From: Thalassotalea fonticola
Lineage (GTDB): Bacteria > Pseudomonadota > Gammaproteobacteria > Enterobacterales > Alteromonadaceae
Assembly: GCF_032911225.1 (NCBI RefSeq)
Contig: NZ_CP136600.1
Coordinates: 3,348,001-3,412,000 of the forward strand
DNA: 64,000 nt
Direction: 5' to 3'
The position numbers and the translations under genes are program-made. Positions 1 to 7,462 of this stretch are shown piece by piece (the stretch's first letter is position 1; each line of letters begins with the position of its first letter). Below the pieces are notes generated by a model. That model made no database searches and was not told where the DNA came from. It saw only the letters and a list, made by a program, of their open reading frames with translations.

Positions 1-515
1 TTCCCTTTTACCAAAAACTCCCCGTTAGATAATGTCACGTTTGCAATACCTGCTGAGCCGTGACCACCAACCCCTACAACACCACCAGACTCATATACAC
101 TACTGATAATGGAATGGATTTTTATATTATCTGCAACGTCAAACATTACACCGTAACCACCACCAATGAATACGCCCCAATAGTCGTTAGGGATAATTTG
201 AGAAGGTGTAAATGAACTGTTCGCTTTTTCTAAGAAACCTTCATGTTTGATGGTGTAGCTACTTATGCCTAGAGGGTCCATCATAAACTCGACTTTTCCA
301 CCTTCAGGCGATACAAAGTCAACTTCAAAGCCGTGACTAACAAAAATGTGATAAGGGGGCGCGAACTCCCATAAATTATTTCTTGCGTCATGCTTTTCAG
401 GATCTCCCATATCTACCATATTCGATACTATGATTAGAACTTTCTTGGTAGGTTCTGCTACAGCATTTGTGGTAAGCAAAGCAGCCGTTATTAAAATAGT
501 GATGAAAAATTTCAT
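1..515 (-). CDS. DJ-1/PfpI family protein, exported, 3' end outside window
   Basis: Type 1 glutamine-amidotransferase-like (DJ-1/PfpI/Hsp31) protein, C terminus cut by the window edge. It begins with a signal peptide (MKFFITILITAALLTTNAVA), so it is probably periplasmic. VLIIVSN and the VFIGGGYG turn match the Hsp31-like fold. The nucleophile elbow, normally AVCHGPA, reads VGVGGHGSAG, so the catalytic Cys is replaced by Gly, while the following His-Gly and the GEFLVKG strand are kept. Family members act as proteases, deglycases or chaperones; loss of Cys argues against the usual catalysis. It is the leftmost visible cassette of the integron array and its own attC lies outside the window. Confidence 0.8.
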   Translation of the reverse strand, partial: MKFFITILITAALLTTNAVAEPTKKVLIIVSNMVDMGDPEKHDARNNLWEFAPPYHIFVSHGFEVDFVSPEGGKVEFMMDPLGISSYTIKHEGFLEKANSSFTPSQIIPNDYWGVFIGGGYGVMFDVADNIKIHSIISSVYESGGVVGVGGHGSAGIANVTLSNGEFLVKG

Positions 516-597
516 TGTCTTCCTTCGTAAATAATTAAAATCATTATTTAGACGATACAAATGAATAAAAGGTTTAAATGCGGAATCAGCTTAGGCA

Positions 598-698
598 CCT
601 AACGCCTTACTACAAGGCAAATAATATTGGCATGTGTTTTTGCGTCTTTTGCAAAAACCATGGCGATGTTATTTGTCCTATTAAGTAACTTGTTAGGC
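598..698. repeat. attC site 1
   Basis: Outer cores CCTAAC and GTTAGGC. The interior belongs to the less common subtype with a TTTTGCG/GCAAAA arm. It belongs to the four-TM protein cassette to its right and supplies that gene's stop codon. Confidence 0.9.
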
Positions 699-1139
699 AT
701 TTTTTACACTTAATTGTGACCAAGACTGAAAAGTACCAACGGCATATAACGTACCAATTATTAAACAAATCCCCGAACTGATAAGCCAAAACGTTAAACT
801 ATTTTCGGGAAATATTGGCATTATGGCCATAAATGCTACACCTCGAAGTAAATAAATAAGAGAAATAACAACCAAGCCTAATCGAAGAAACGGAAGCCGA
901 AATATAACTTTTGAGCCAGAAAGGGCATAAAGTGACCACACAGACAGAATCAAAACAATAATTGATGTAACAACAGTTGGGTACCAATGTCCATCCTCGG
1001 CCATTCTTGCCATTTGTTCACCAGCACCAAAAAAACGATACCAGTCACCACCGAAAATGATACATCCCAAATGAGCTATAGCAGCAAGAGCACTACAAAT
1101 CGAACCGATGATTAAATATTTATTATTGCATGAGTGCAC
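693..1139 (-). CDS. Four-TM integral membrane protein of unknown function
   Basis: A 148-residue protein with about four hydrophobic segments (residues about 8-28, 56-74, 83-107 and 118-137), so an inner-membrane protein. I recognise no named domain. The start is GTG, preceded by AGGGA at a spacing of six. The stop codon is made by the GTTAGGC core of its attC. It is a single-gene cassette with matching ends (GTTAGGC at both), with no visible promoter of its own. Confidence 0.75.
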   Translation of the reverse strand: MHSCNNKYLIIGSICSALAAIAHLGCIIFGGDWYRFFGAGEQMARMAEDGHWYPTVVTSIIVLILSVWSLYALSGSKVIFRLPFLRLGLVVISLIYLLRGVAFMAIMPIFPENSLTFWLISSGICLIIGTLYAVGTFQSWSQLSVKNA

Positions 1140-1154
1140 GGTACTTCCCTGAAT

Positions 1155-1256
1155 GCCTAACGCCCCAATAAGGGGATTATATTAGTTTGCTAAAATGTGA
1201 AACGAAGCGGAACTGAGCAAACTGTTAGCAGTCCCGTCTTCATTGGCTTGTTAGGC
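1155..1256. repeat. attC site 2
   Basis: GCCTAAC...GTTAGGC, major subtype with the AGTTTGCTAAAATGTG arm. It overlaps the 3' end of the methyltransferase gene by six bases. Confidence 0.92.
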
Positions 1257-1835
1257 ATTTTTACCACATGCCATCAAAACAGACATTTTTCCTTTTGAAC
1301 TTTCCATTATGAATGGGCTGGTCACTTGGATATCTATAAATTGATTTGATTCAAATGCCTGTCTCACTCTTGCTTCAGATAACCCCATACTGGAAGAATC
1401 ATCTTCTGCAAGCCAATCCCATTGAATAAATGTTCCCCCGACCTTTAAGACTGATTTTAGCAAAGTTAAAGTTTCCTCATAAGATGGAAGAAAACCACAG
1501 ACTGAAGATGCCACAACGAGATCAAATTTATCATGAAACCTTGAATGCTTTTTAATGATACCTTCAGATAGATAATCGGAAATAGTTGCAACATTTTTCA
1601 ATGATTTTTTATCTAGGCACTTAATCATTTCTGAAGAAGGGTCTATAGCTACAATATTTTTAACCTCAGGGCTGATAAGTTGCGTAAGTGCACCAGTCCC
1701 ACAACCAAAATCGAGAACAGTTAAAGCATCAAGGTTTACTTTCTTTACTAGTTCAGCAAAAGCCTTATTAGCATATACTTCAACAGAAGGATCAATATCC
1801 CAACCTTCTGCATACTCATCCCATTCGTTACTCAA
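1251..1835 (-). CDS. Class I SAM-dependent methyltransferase
   Basis: Small Rossmann-fold methyltransferase of about 194 residues. Motif I, VLDFGCGTG, lies near residues 40-48, followed by the acidic post-I strand IVAIDPSSEMI and a motif IV-like segment FDLVVASSVCGFL. The substrate cannot be told from sequence; its closest look is the methyltransferase 11/12 family. I chose a TTG start at 1835 because GGAG sits six bases upstream; an alternative TTG at 1847 has no such site. Single-gene integron cassette. Confidence 0.85.
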   Translation of the reverse strand: MSNEWDEYAEGWDIDPSVEVYANKAFAELVKKVNLDALTVLDFGCGTGALTQLISPEVKNIVAIDPSSEMIKCLDKKSLKNVATISDYLSEGIIKKHSRFHDKFDLVVASSVCGFLPSYEETLTLLKSVLKVGGTFIQWDWLAEDDSSSMGLSEARVRQAFESNQFIDIQVTSPFIMESSKGKMSVLMACGKNA

Positions 1836-1859
1836 AATGCACTCCAAGTTTGATTACAT

Positions 1860-1961
1860 GGCTAACGCCTTAATAAGAGGCTAATGATACTGGCATGTGG
1901 TTTAGCGTTTTTTGCTAAAGCCATGACAGTGTTATTTGTCCTATTGAGTAACTTGTTATGT
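1860..1961. repeat. attC site 3
   Basis: GGCTAAC...GTTATGT. Minor subtype with a GCGTTTTTTGC arm, like sites 1, 19a, 21 and 34. It is attached to the DUF3185 cassette. Confidence 0.9.
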
Positions 1962-1984
1962 GTTTATACACAACAAGCTCACTT

Positions 1985-2176
1985 TTACTTTAACCTTGTG
2001 ATACCAATTAAAACAGAAATAACACCACCTACCATTCCTGCCCAAGCTTCAATGGGTGTATCGCCGTTTAATGCGCGACTAAGTTGAGAGCTAGCTGAAT
2101 CATAAATGTTGTAACCCCACATAACTAAAACAACACCTACAATGATAAGTACGATCCCAATAATTTTATTAATCAT
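1985..2176 (-). CDS. DUF3185 family small membrane protein
   Basis: A 63-residue protein with two hydrophobic helices (about 5-22 and 46-60) separated by a loop YDSASSQLSRALNGD. This layout matches DUF3185 proteins, a two-helix bacterial inner-membrane family of unknown function. ATG start with GGAGTAAT just upstream. Single-gene cassette bounded by GTTATGT/ACATAAC cores. Confidence 0.75.
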   Translation of the reverse strand: MINKIIGIVLIIVGVVLVMWGYNIYDSASSQLSRALNGDTPIEAWAGMVGGVISVLIGITRLK

Positions 2177-2232
2177 TATTACTCCAAATATTTATAAGAT
2201 TACAGTTTATTCAACCTGGTGATTACGAAAAC

Positions 2233-2288
2233 ACATAACGCCCTAATAACAGCCAACGGTTAATTGTCCTTTTGAATTACTTTTTAGG
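2233..2288. repeat. attC site 4, shortened and degenerate
   Basis: Starts ACATAACGCCC and ends TTTTAGGTT, so the right core GTTAGGT is mutated to TTTTAGG. The central arm is short (56 bp in total). It is probably impaired or inactive for recombination. Confidence 0.6.
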
Positions 2289-2591
2289 TTATTGTTTACG
2301 AAAAGTCGCATTACAATCAATACATTTTTTTGGTTTTATCGCAAATCCTCTTCGCGTAAAGGCTGGTGTAATGATGGAGTTGCAATTTGGGCACCTGTAA
2401 TACCGGTAGCCCCAAATATTATAAAGAATAGCCGCAATGATAGGACCCGCCCATGGGTTAATAAACGAAACATCTAACCAATAAACAGGAAAGATAGTTA
2501 GCGCAATTAATGCCGCTGTGCGCATAGTTTTAAAGAACTTAGTTTCAATTATTTTGAATTCTTCAGATACGTCGACTTGTTCTAATTTCAT
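2289..2591 (-). CDS. Membrane protein with C-terminal zinc ribbon
   Basis: About 100 residues. One or two TM segments (roughly residues 22-58, around FPVYWLDVSFINPW) are followed by a C-terminal zinc-ribbon-like module with two CxxC pairs, CPNCNSI and CIDCNATF, 18 residues apart. Function unknown; it may be a metal-binding membrane protein. The ATG at 2591 is chosen because upstream in-frame codons lie inside the neighbouring attC. Cassette gene. Confidence 0.7.
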   Translation of the reverse strand: MKLEQVDVSEEFKIIETKFFKTMRTAALIALTIFPVYWLDVSFINPWAGPIIAAILYNIWGYRYYRCPNCNSIITPAFTRRGFAIKPKKCIDCNATFRKQ

Positions 2592-2599
2592 ACCTATTA

Positions 2600-2667
2600 A
2601 CCTAACGCCTGAATAATAGGCAAAAACCATGACGATGTTATTTGTTCTATTGAGTAACTTGTTATGT
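2600..2667. repeat. attC site 5, shortened
   Basis: ACCTAAC...GTTATGT with only 68 bp. The right half (ACCATGACGATGTTATTTG) is of the minor subtype, with most of the left arm deleted. Confidence 0.75.
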
Positions 2668-2669
2668 TT

Positions 2670-2849
2670 TTAGTCACAACAACTACCGCCACTTGAGCGT
2701 CCGCCTAATAAATAGAAAGCTTTACCTCTTCTATATCCTCGCAACACACCAAACCCAATAAAAAAGAGGATCACACCTATGGCAGGGATGTTTATAAAAA
2801 ATAAAAATAAGCTCAACACAACTAATATAACACCAATAAATACTTGCAC
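2670..2849 (-). CDS. 59-residue membrane protein (GTG start)
   Basis: Short cassette gene beginning at GTG, with AGGA eight bases upstream. The product has two adjacent hydrophobic stretches (VFIGVILVVLSLFLFFI and AIGVILFFIGFGVL), a basic segment RGYRRGK and a polar tail GGRSSGGSCCD ending in vicinal cysteines. I recognise no family. The gene fills the cassette between two attC sites, which supports its being real despite its length. Confidence 0.6.
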   Translation of the reverse strand: MQVFIGVILVVLSLFLFFINIPAIGVILFFIGFGVLRGYRRGKAFYLLGGRSSGGSCCD

Positions 2850-2871
2850 TAATTTTTCCTGATTAATTTGA

Positions 2872-2931
2872 GCCTAGCAATAATAAAAAGCCCTGACACT
2901 TTAACGGGTCCGATGCAGCTACTTGTTATGT
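2872..2931. repeat. attC site 6, degenerate
   Basis: The right end ACTTGTTATGT is typical. The left core is unclear (GCCTAGC is the best candidate) and does not pair with the partner expected from the neighbouring cassette. Confidence 0.45.
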
Positions 2932-2937
2932 ATATGT

Positions 2938-3306
2938 TTAGATGTAACAGTGAAAGTTGAGCTTGTTGCCATCTAGATCCCTGAAATAACCAACATAAAA
3001 GTTACTCCCTTTCAGATATGGCCCACCTTCAGTGGTAGCGCCAAGTTCTAATGCTTTAGCGTGTAATTTATCTACGGCTTCTTTACTTGATGCAGACAAA
3101 GCCACCATTACACCATTCCCCACAGTGGCATTGCTTTCATCGAATGGTTTAGTCACGGTAAATAAAGGTTTTCCTTCACCAAAACTCCACGCAGTCAATC
3201 GTTCAGCATCAAATGCTTTAGAAGCACCCATTTCTTTGAAAATAATATCGTAAAATGAAGCAGCCCTTACTAAATCATTTGTTCCAATGGTGATATAACC
3301 TATCAT
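2938..3306 (-). CDS. VOC (glyoxalase-like) family protein
   Basis: 122-residue vicinal-oxygen-chelate protein. It opens GYITIGTNDLVRAASFYD and ends with FRDLDGNKLNFHCY, the conserved C-terminal strand with a metal-ligand-like position. The two beta-alpha-beta-beta-beta modules typical of glyoxalase/bleomycin-resistance proteins fit its length. Specific substrate unknown. ATG with AGGAAGG upstream. Cassette bounded by GTTATGT and ACATAAC. Confidence 0.85.
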   Translation of the reverse strand: MIGYITIGTNDLVRAASFYDIIFKEMGASKAFDAERLTAWSFGEGKPLFTVTKPFDESNATVGNGVMVALSASSKEAVDKLHAKALELGATTEGGPYLKGSNFYVGYFRDLDGNKLNFHCYI

Positions 3307-3336
3307 ATCCTTCCTCTTCGCTGATGCTCACTGAGC

Positions 3337-3434
3337 ACATAACGCCTCACTAAGAGACAAATAATTGTTGGCTAAAGTGGTGAGGCACGAACAAAAGCCA
3401 ACTGTTTTTTATCCGATTGAATGCCTTGTTATAT
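3337..3434. repeat. attC site 7
   Basis: ACATAAC...GTTATAT, major subtype (GTTGGCTAAAGT / AGCCAACTGTT arms). Confidence 0.92.
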
Positions 3435-3442
3435 ACCTTTTA

Positions 3443-3745
3443 TTACAAAGTAAAGTATAGAAAAAAACCAACACAGAATATTGCTAAATAGGTAAATGTA
3501 CGGCCTATTTTCTGTGCGTCTTCACTTTCTTTAATTCGTTTTCTTTTCGGTGCTTTCTGTCCTATGGCCCATGTTCCAACACCAATAGGAACAACTAAAT
3601 AGAGAAAACCAATTATTGGATTACCAAATGAAATTTCATTAAATAGCTTACCGCATTCATCATAACAAGAATTAGAAATCACTCTTGCTAACGCATATTG
3701 CGGAAAAAATAATATTAGAAGTACGATTCCTTTTATCTTCACCAT
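3443..3745 (-). CDS. Small membrane protein, two or three TM segments
   Basis: About 100 residues. An N-terminal hydrophobic stretch (signal or TM), a cysteine pair SNSCYDECGK in what is probably an outside loop, a second TM (IIGFLYLVVPIGVGTWAIG), a basic cytosolic segment KAPKRKRIKE and a C-terminal TM. Family not recognised. The start is placed at 3745 (ATG, with a GTG codon directly after it) because the upstream frame is attC. Cassette gene. Confidence 0.65.
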   Translation of the reverse strand: MVKIKGIVLLILFFPQYALARVISNSCYDECGKLFNEISFGNPIIGFLYLVVPIGVGTWAIGQKAPKRKRIKESEDAQKIGRTFTYLAIFCVGFFLYFTL

Positions 3746-3757
3746 ACCCTCATAGGT

Positions 3758-3855
3758 ATATAACGCCCGAATAATGGGCAAATAATTGTTGGTTAAAATA
3801 TTGAGGAACGAAAACAGCCAACTGTTTGTTGTCCTTGTTTAATTTCTTGTTATAT
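3758..3855. repeat. attC site 8
   Basis: ATATAAC...GTTATAT, major subtype. It overlaps the end of the nitrilase-family gene. Confidence 0.92.
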
Positions 3856-4590
3856 TTCAAATACGTGCCCAGACCATTTGTCATTTAGTTTTTCGGCTAC
3901 AACAAGAGCATTTTCATTCTCAGAGGCACTAGCAAGTAATCCTGTATTTGACCAAATTGCACTTTTACCGGTAGGAACCCAATTACCAGTTGGTTGATTA
4001 TGATTAGCCATTGCAACAAGAATATTATATTTCTTAGCATAATCAGCCATTACTGCAGTATCAGCATCATAGCCACCTGCTGTAATTAATACTCCAGCAA
4101 CATAGACAGACGCACCTAATTCAGAGCAAGTATGTACATGGTTTGTATTATTGGTATCAGCACAGATCGCATTCGCAATTTTCGTGTTACCAATAGTTAT
4201 TAACTTATGATTAGTTCCATAATTAAAGTATACCTCTTCACCTGAATGCAGGTGCATTTTTTCATAAGTATCAACTGCGCCTAATTCGGAAATTACAATA
4301 AGTCCGATTTTTGGTAAACCATTCGACTGCAAGGGAGCACCAACACCAATTTTGATATTATATTTAATTGCTGAGGCAATTAATGGTTTTAGTCTTTTAT
4401 CATCACTTGAGAAAGCTAAATGTGCTGCTATTTCAGGCTCATAGCCTGTAAGCGATAGTTCAGGGAATACGACATAGGAAACCCCAAGTTCACTTGCCTT
4501 TTTTACAGCCTTTAAATGGGTACTGATATTCTCGTCAACATCTCCCTTTACCGATGCTACTTGAGCTACAGCAATTTTTAAATTTGGCAC
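3850..4590 (-). CDS. Carbon-nitrogen hydrolase (nitrilase superfamily)
   Basis: About 246 residues with the whole nitrilase-superfamily core. The Glu-Lys-Cys triad is visible: Glu in FPELSLTGYE (about 45), Lys in YEKMHLHSGEE (about 112) and Cys in AICADTNN (about 144). It should hydrolyse an amide or nitrile C-N bond in the cytosol; the substrate is unknown. A GTG start at 4590 is preferred because AAGGAAG lies about seven bases upstream; an in-frame TTG precedes it directly. Cassette gene. Confidence 0.88.
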   Translation of the reverse strand: MPNLKIAVAQVASVKGDVDENISTHLKAVKKASELGVSYVVFPELSLTGYEPEIAAHLAFSSDDKRLKPLIASAIKYNIKIGVGAPLQSNGLPKIGLIVISELGAVDTYEKMHLHSGEEVYFNYGTNHKLITIGNTKIANAICADTNNTNHVHTCSELGASVYVAGVLITAGGYDADTAVMADYAKKYNILVAMANHNQPTGNWVPTGKSAIWSNTGLLASASENENALVVAEKLNDKWSGHVFEI

Positions 4591-4603
4591 CAAACTTCCT
4601 TTG

Positions 4604-4704
4604 AAATAACGCTTTGCTAATAGGCAAATAATTGTTGGCTAAAATGTGTAGCGAAGCGAAACCGAGCAAATGGTTAGCAGTCCCGCTTTAAATTCTTGTT
4701 AGGC
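4604..4704. repeat. attC site 9
   Basis: AAATAAC...GTTAGGC, major subtype with a GTAGCGAAGCGAAACCGAGC loop. Confidence 0.9.
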
Positions 4705-4705
4705 A

Positions 4706-5059
4706 TTACAGCTCATTTTTGCCATCAAAATGAATAATTTTAAGTTCTCTTGGTTCAATATCATCAACACAACCTAAATTAATTCTGTATTTTCCTGGAT
4801 CATAAGAAGTATCATGGAATGGATAAATACCACATGTTTTACAAAAGTGGTGGTTTACATCATGATCTCCCCAGTGATAAGTGCCAAGGTTTTCCTCGCC
4901 ACTTAATAAAGTAAACTCACTAGCTTCATAACTTTGTTTAGACATAATTGCATTTTTTCTTATGCAAATAGAGCAATTACATTGTAATGCTTCTTCTATT
5001 GTTTCGCTCTCAAATTCAAATTGAACAGCTTTGCAATGACAACTACCTTTATACTTCAT
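4706..5059 (-). CDS. GFA family zinc-binding protein
   Basis: 117-residue protein of the GFA (glutathione-dependent formaldehyde-activating enzyme-like) family. Zinc ligands are visible in order: GSCHCKAVQFEF, QCNCSIC and FCKTCGIYPF. Family members with known function bind glutathione adducts, but most are uncharacterised, so a role in detoxification is inference. ATG start with AAGGAATA upstream. Single-gene cassette with GTTAGGC ends. Confidence 0.88.
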   Translation of the reverse strand: MKYKGSCHCKAVQFEFESETIEEALQCNCSICIRKNAIMSKQSYEASEFTLLSGEENLGTYHWGDHDVNHHFCKTCGIYPFHDTSYDPGKYRINLGCVDDIEPRELKIIHFDGKNEL

Positions 5060-5134
5060 CTTTATTCCTTGTAGAGAAAACCGACACAGCTGTATATAAA
5101 AACAGTTATTAAGTAAAGACCGAATTTAAGTAAT

Positions 5135-5226
5135 GCCTAAAGCCCTAATAAGCGAAAAATAATGGTTGGCTGTAATCGCAGAGCGATGGCCAACCATTAT
5201 TTTTCAGTTGGATTAACTTGTTAGGC
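5135..5226. repeat. attC site 10, third subtype
   Basis: The left core is mutated (GCCTAAA); the right core is GTTAGGC. The central arm is GGTTGGCTGTAATCGC...GCGATGGCCAACC, a more perfect hairpin shared only with site 29. Confidence 0.85.
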
Positions 5227-5979
5227 ATTTTTGCCAAACAACCACATGATTGAGGCTTCAAGTAAATCTCCACCATGCACTAAGTTATGCCCCTCTGAGC
5301 CAAACTCAAACCTATAGTCATAGCCTTTGAAGTTTAAAGCTGACTCCATCTGTTTGTTAGCGAGCGCCCAATTTCCATACTTGGTATTCAAGTCGTTAGA
5401 ACCACTTTGAAAAAACATTCTAATGGGTTTGGGGTATTCATTTCTTATTAGATATGGAAATTTACCTCCTCCTCTAATATCAACAAAGCTACCACAGTGG
5501 CTTAGTACATTACCGAATAAGTCTGGACGAAACCATGCAATTGACCAAGCACATATTCCACCTGAGCTGAAGCCCACAGTTGCTCGCTCTTTTGGATCTT
5601 GCGATATGTTTAGGCCATCCAATGCCTCAGGTAGCAGCTCATTGATGAGAAAGCGAGTATATTGATCATTAACTGAATCATACTCGAAGCTACGTAGTGT
5701 GTCTGAATGATGTTCTGGTTTTGTTGGCTCTTTGATAATACCAGGATTAATAAAAACACAAACCGTGGGAGGGATTTTATTAGAAGCTATGAGTTTATCA
5801 ATTACTTGGGGGGCCCTCATAGGTTTAGCTTCGTCAATATAGTAGTACCCGTCTTGAAAAACCATCAAATTAGCAGGGGTATCTCCTTTGTAGCGTTCAG
5901 GAATGTAAACCCAGTAATCTCTATGTGTTCCTTCATAAATCTTACTATGAAAGGTCCTTTTTGTTAATTTACTTACCAT
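5221..5979 (-). CDS. Alpha/beta-hydrolase esterase (Fes/esterase D-like)
   Basis: 252-residue alpha/beta hydrolase resembling the enterochelin-esterase/esterase D group. The nucleophile elbow GFSSGG (Ser near residue 148) follows a DPKERATV strand. A C-terminal EGHNLVHGG supplies the probable catalytic His, and FFQSGSNDLN the acid loop. There is no signal peptide, so it is cytosolic. Single-gene cassette that ends on the GTTAGGC core. Confidence 0.82.
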   Translation of the reverse strand: MVSKLTKRTFHSKIYEGTHRDYWVYIPERYKGDTPANLMVFQDGYYYIDEAKPMRAPQVIDKLIASNKIPPTVCVFINPGIIKEPTKPEHHSDTLRSFEYDSVNDQYTRFLINELLPEALDGLNISQDPKERATVGFSSGGICAWSIAWFRPDLFGNVLSHCGSFVDIRGGGKFPYLIRNEYPKPIRMFFQSGSNDLNTKYGNWALANKQMESALNFKGYDYRFEFGSEGHNLVHGGDLLEASIMWLFGKNA

Positions 5980-6001
5980 ACTTAGTAGACTACTCCTTAA
6001 T

Positions 6002-6101
6002 GCCTAACGCCCTCGTTAATGAGCAAAATTTAGTTGGCTAAAATTGTTGATGAACGAAAACAGCAAACTGTTTTTTGTCCAGCTTGAATGACTTGTTAGC
6101 A
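6002..6101. repeat. attC site 11
   Basis: GCCTAAC...GTTAGCA, major subtype with the TTGTTGATGAACGAAAACAGC loop. Confidence 0.92.
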
Positions 6102-6106
6102 ATACT

Positions 6107-6331
6107 TTACACGAACTGTTTTACAGTTAATGACTTGAGGTAATTGAATAGACGGCTCTTAACTTGTGGCGTTAAACCCAAACTAATTAAGAACGTTGAA
6201 AAAATAGAAATGAACATAATACTTTTGATTATTTTAGCGCCCGTAAGTAACGCTACTATTATTAATAGAGCAACATACCCTAAGCCAATCATGCCTAGAA
6301 AAAGGCACATTCCTTTAATGTCGTTATTCAT
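6107..6331 (-). CDS. Two-TM membrane protein, 74 residues
   Basis: Two hydrophobic helices (about residues 8-30 and 35-53) with a short basic C-terminal tail (VKSRLFNYLKSLTVKQF). No family recognised. ATG preceded by GGGAACAC. The coding strand is set by cassette orientation and by the stop next to the attC; an opposite-strand frame over the same DNA is regarded as a shadow. Confidence 0.6.
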   Translation of the reverse strand: MNNDIKGMCLFLGMIGLGYVALLIIVALLTGAKIIKSIMFISIFSTFLISLGLTPQVKSRLFNYLKSLTVKQFV

Positions 6332-6409
6332 AGTGTTCCCTTAACTTAATTATAAAATCACTTTAATTCTAACCTAAACGCGTGAAAATGCACTCATAAT
6401 CGAGAGTGT

Positions 6410-6508
6410 TGCTAACGCCCTGTTAAGGGGCAAATTGTAGTTGGCTAAGATGTGAAGCGGAGCGGAACCAGCCAACTTTATTTGCCCCGCTTGAACAGCT
6501 TGTTAGTA
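6410..6508. repeat. attC site 12
   Basis: TGCTAAC...GTTAGTA, major subtype (GTTGGCTAAGATGTGAAGCGGAGCGG). Confidence 0.92.
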
Positions 6509-6511
6509 TTA

Positions 6512-6946
6512 TTACTTAGCAGATAACGCTGACTTTCTAGCTAATACTTTTATTTCACCAGTTAATTCATCATCGAATGAAAATGAATAAACTCTCCATC
6601 CTTGTTTAACTTTGAAAAATTGAAATTCATAACGAATAGGTTGTCTGTCATATGTCACTAAATAAGTAACATGAACGAAATCATCTCCGACTGCATATGT
6701 ATCAATTTTGCCGATATTATTAATTTCTCCAACCAGTCCTTTAAGAGATGAAAGTTGATTTTTTACATTTATTATTTGATCTGGGATAGATGAAACATAT
6801 TTATTTGATTTGTATATTGAATCAACAGCCTCATTAATTTTTCCATTTTTATACAGTTCGAAAAACTCATCTATTTCTGATTGATAGTCGGATGCGAATG
6901 TATTTAAAGAAAGTAAGGTTGTGATTAATAATATTGATAACTTCAT
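6512..6946 (-). CDS. Secreted hypothetical protein
   Basis: 144 residues with a clear signal peptide cleaved after NTFA. The mature part has a helical N-terminal half and a C-terminal beta-rich half ending FQFFKVKQGWRVYSFSFDDE, which resembles NTF2-like or DUF4019-like periplasmic proteins in layout only. I cannot name the family. ATG start. Single-gene cassette. Confidence 0.65.
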   Translation of the reverse strand: MKLSILLITTLLSLNTFASDYQSEIDEFFELYKNGKINEAVDSIYKSNKYVSSIPDQIINVKNQLSSLKGLVGEINNIGKIDTYAVGDDFVHVTYLVTYDRQPIRYEFQFFKVKQGWRVYSFSFDDELTGEIKVLARKSALSAK

Positions 6947-6966
6947 GTTAAGTAAAACTCCATTAA

Positions 6967-7071
6967 TGCTAACGCCCAGCTAAGGGGCTGTTAATTGTTG
7001 GCTAAACTTTAGCGAGGAACGAGCGACAAGCCAACTGTTTTGTCTCCCGTTACTTAATGCGCTTGTTAGGA
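6967..7071. repeat. attC site 13
   Basis: TGCTAAC...GTTAGGA, major subtype, 105 bp. Confidence 0.92.
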
Positions 7072-7077
7072 AATACC

Positions 7078-7434
7078 TTACGCAAAAGCTTCAACTTGAT
7101 TGATTAGCGACTCTACAGATAAATCAATACCTGTAAGATTTTGACTACTGAGGTTAACACCAACCATTCGCTTTTTCTCGGTTAGTATAGGCGCTAAAAC
7201 ATCTTTAAAAAATAACCAAGAAATCTCTCTCGGCGAGTACTCCCCCAGCAAATCAGGATTTAGTTTTTTGAGCCTCATCACTCTAGATTTAGAAGACCAA
7301 AGAGGAAAAGATACTTTACCGCCATCGACATCAAATTCTAAAGCATCACCATCTCCAGTTTTTGCGAACCACAGTATTTTGCTTTCTGAGACTTCTTCGT
7401 AGAATTTATTTGCCCGGGAGCTTCCACTACTCAT
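7078..7434 (-). CDS. DUF2750 domain protein
   Basis: 118-residue cytosolic protein matching DUF2750 in length and pattern: an N-terminal helix, a strand WFAKTGDGDALEF, a FPLWSSKSRV segment and a C-terminal helix with SLINQVEAF. Function unknown in the family. ATG with AGGAATAC upstream. The cassette has matching GTTAGGA/TCCTAAC ends, so it is a complete cassette by itself. Confidence 0.75.
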   Translation of the reverse strand: MSSGSSRANKFYEEVSESKILWFAKTGDGDALEFDVDGGKVSFPLWSSKSRVMRLKKLNPDLLGEYSPREISWLFFKDVLAPILTEKKRMVGVNLSSQNLTGIDLSVESLINQVEAFA

Positions 7435-7441
7435 TTGGTAT

Positions 7442-7462
7442 TCCTAACGCCTCACTCTATAT
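7442..7462. repeat. attC site 14, left-half remnant
   Basis: Only TCCTAACGCCTCACT is recognisable. The hairpin arm and the right GTTRRRY core are gone, so the GNAT gene on its right has lost its own attC. Confidence 0.6.

Noticed and set aside
6144..6344. Plus-strand ORF over the 74-residue membrane gene
   Set aside because: Opposite to every cassette gene, no ribosome site, and no membrane or domain pattern; shadow of the minus-strand gene.
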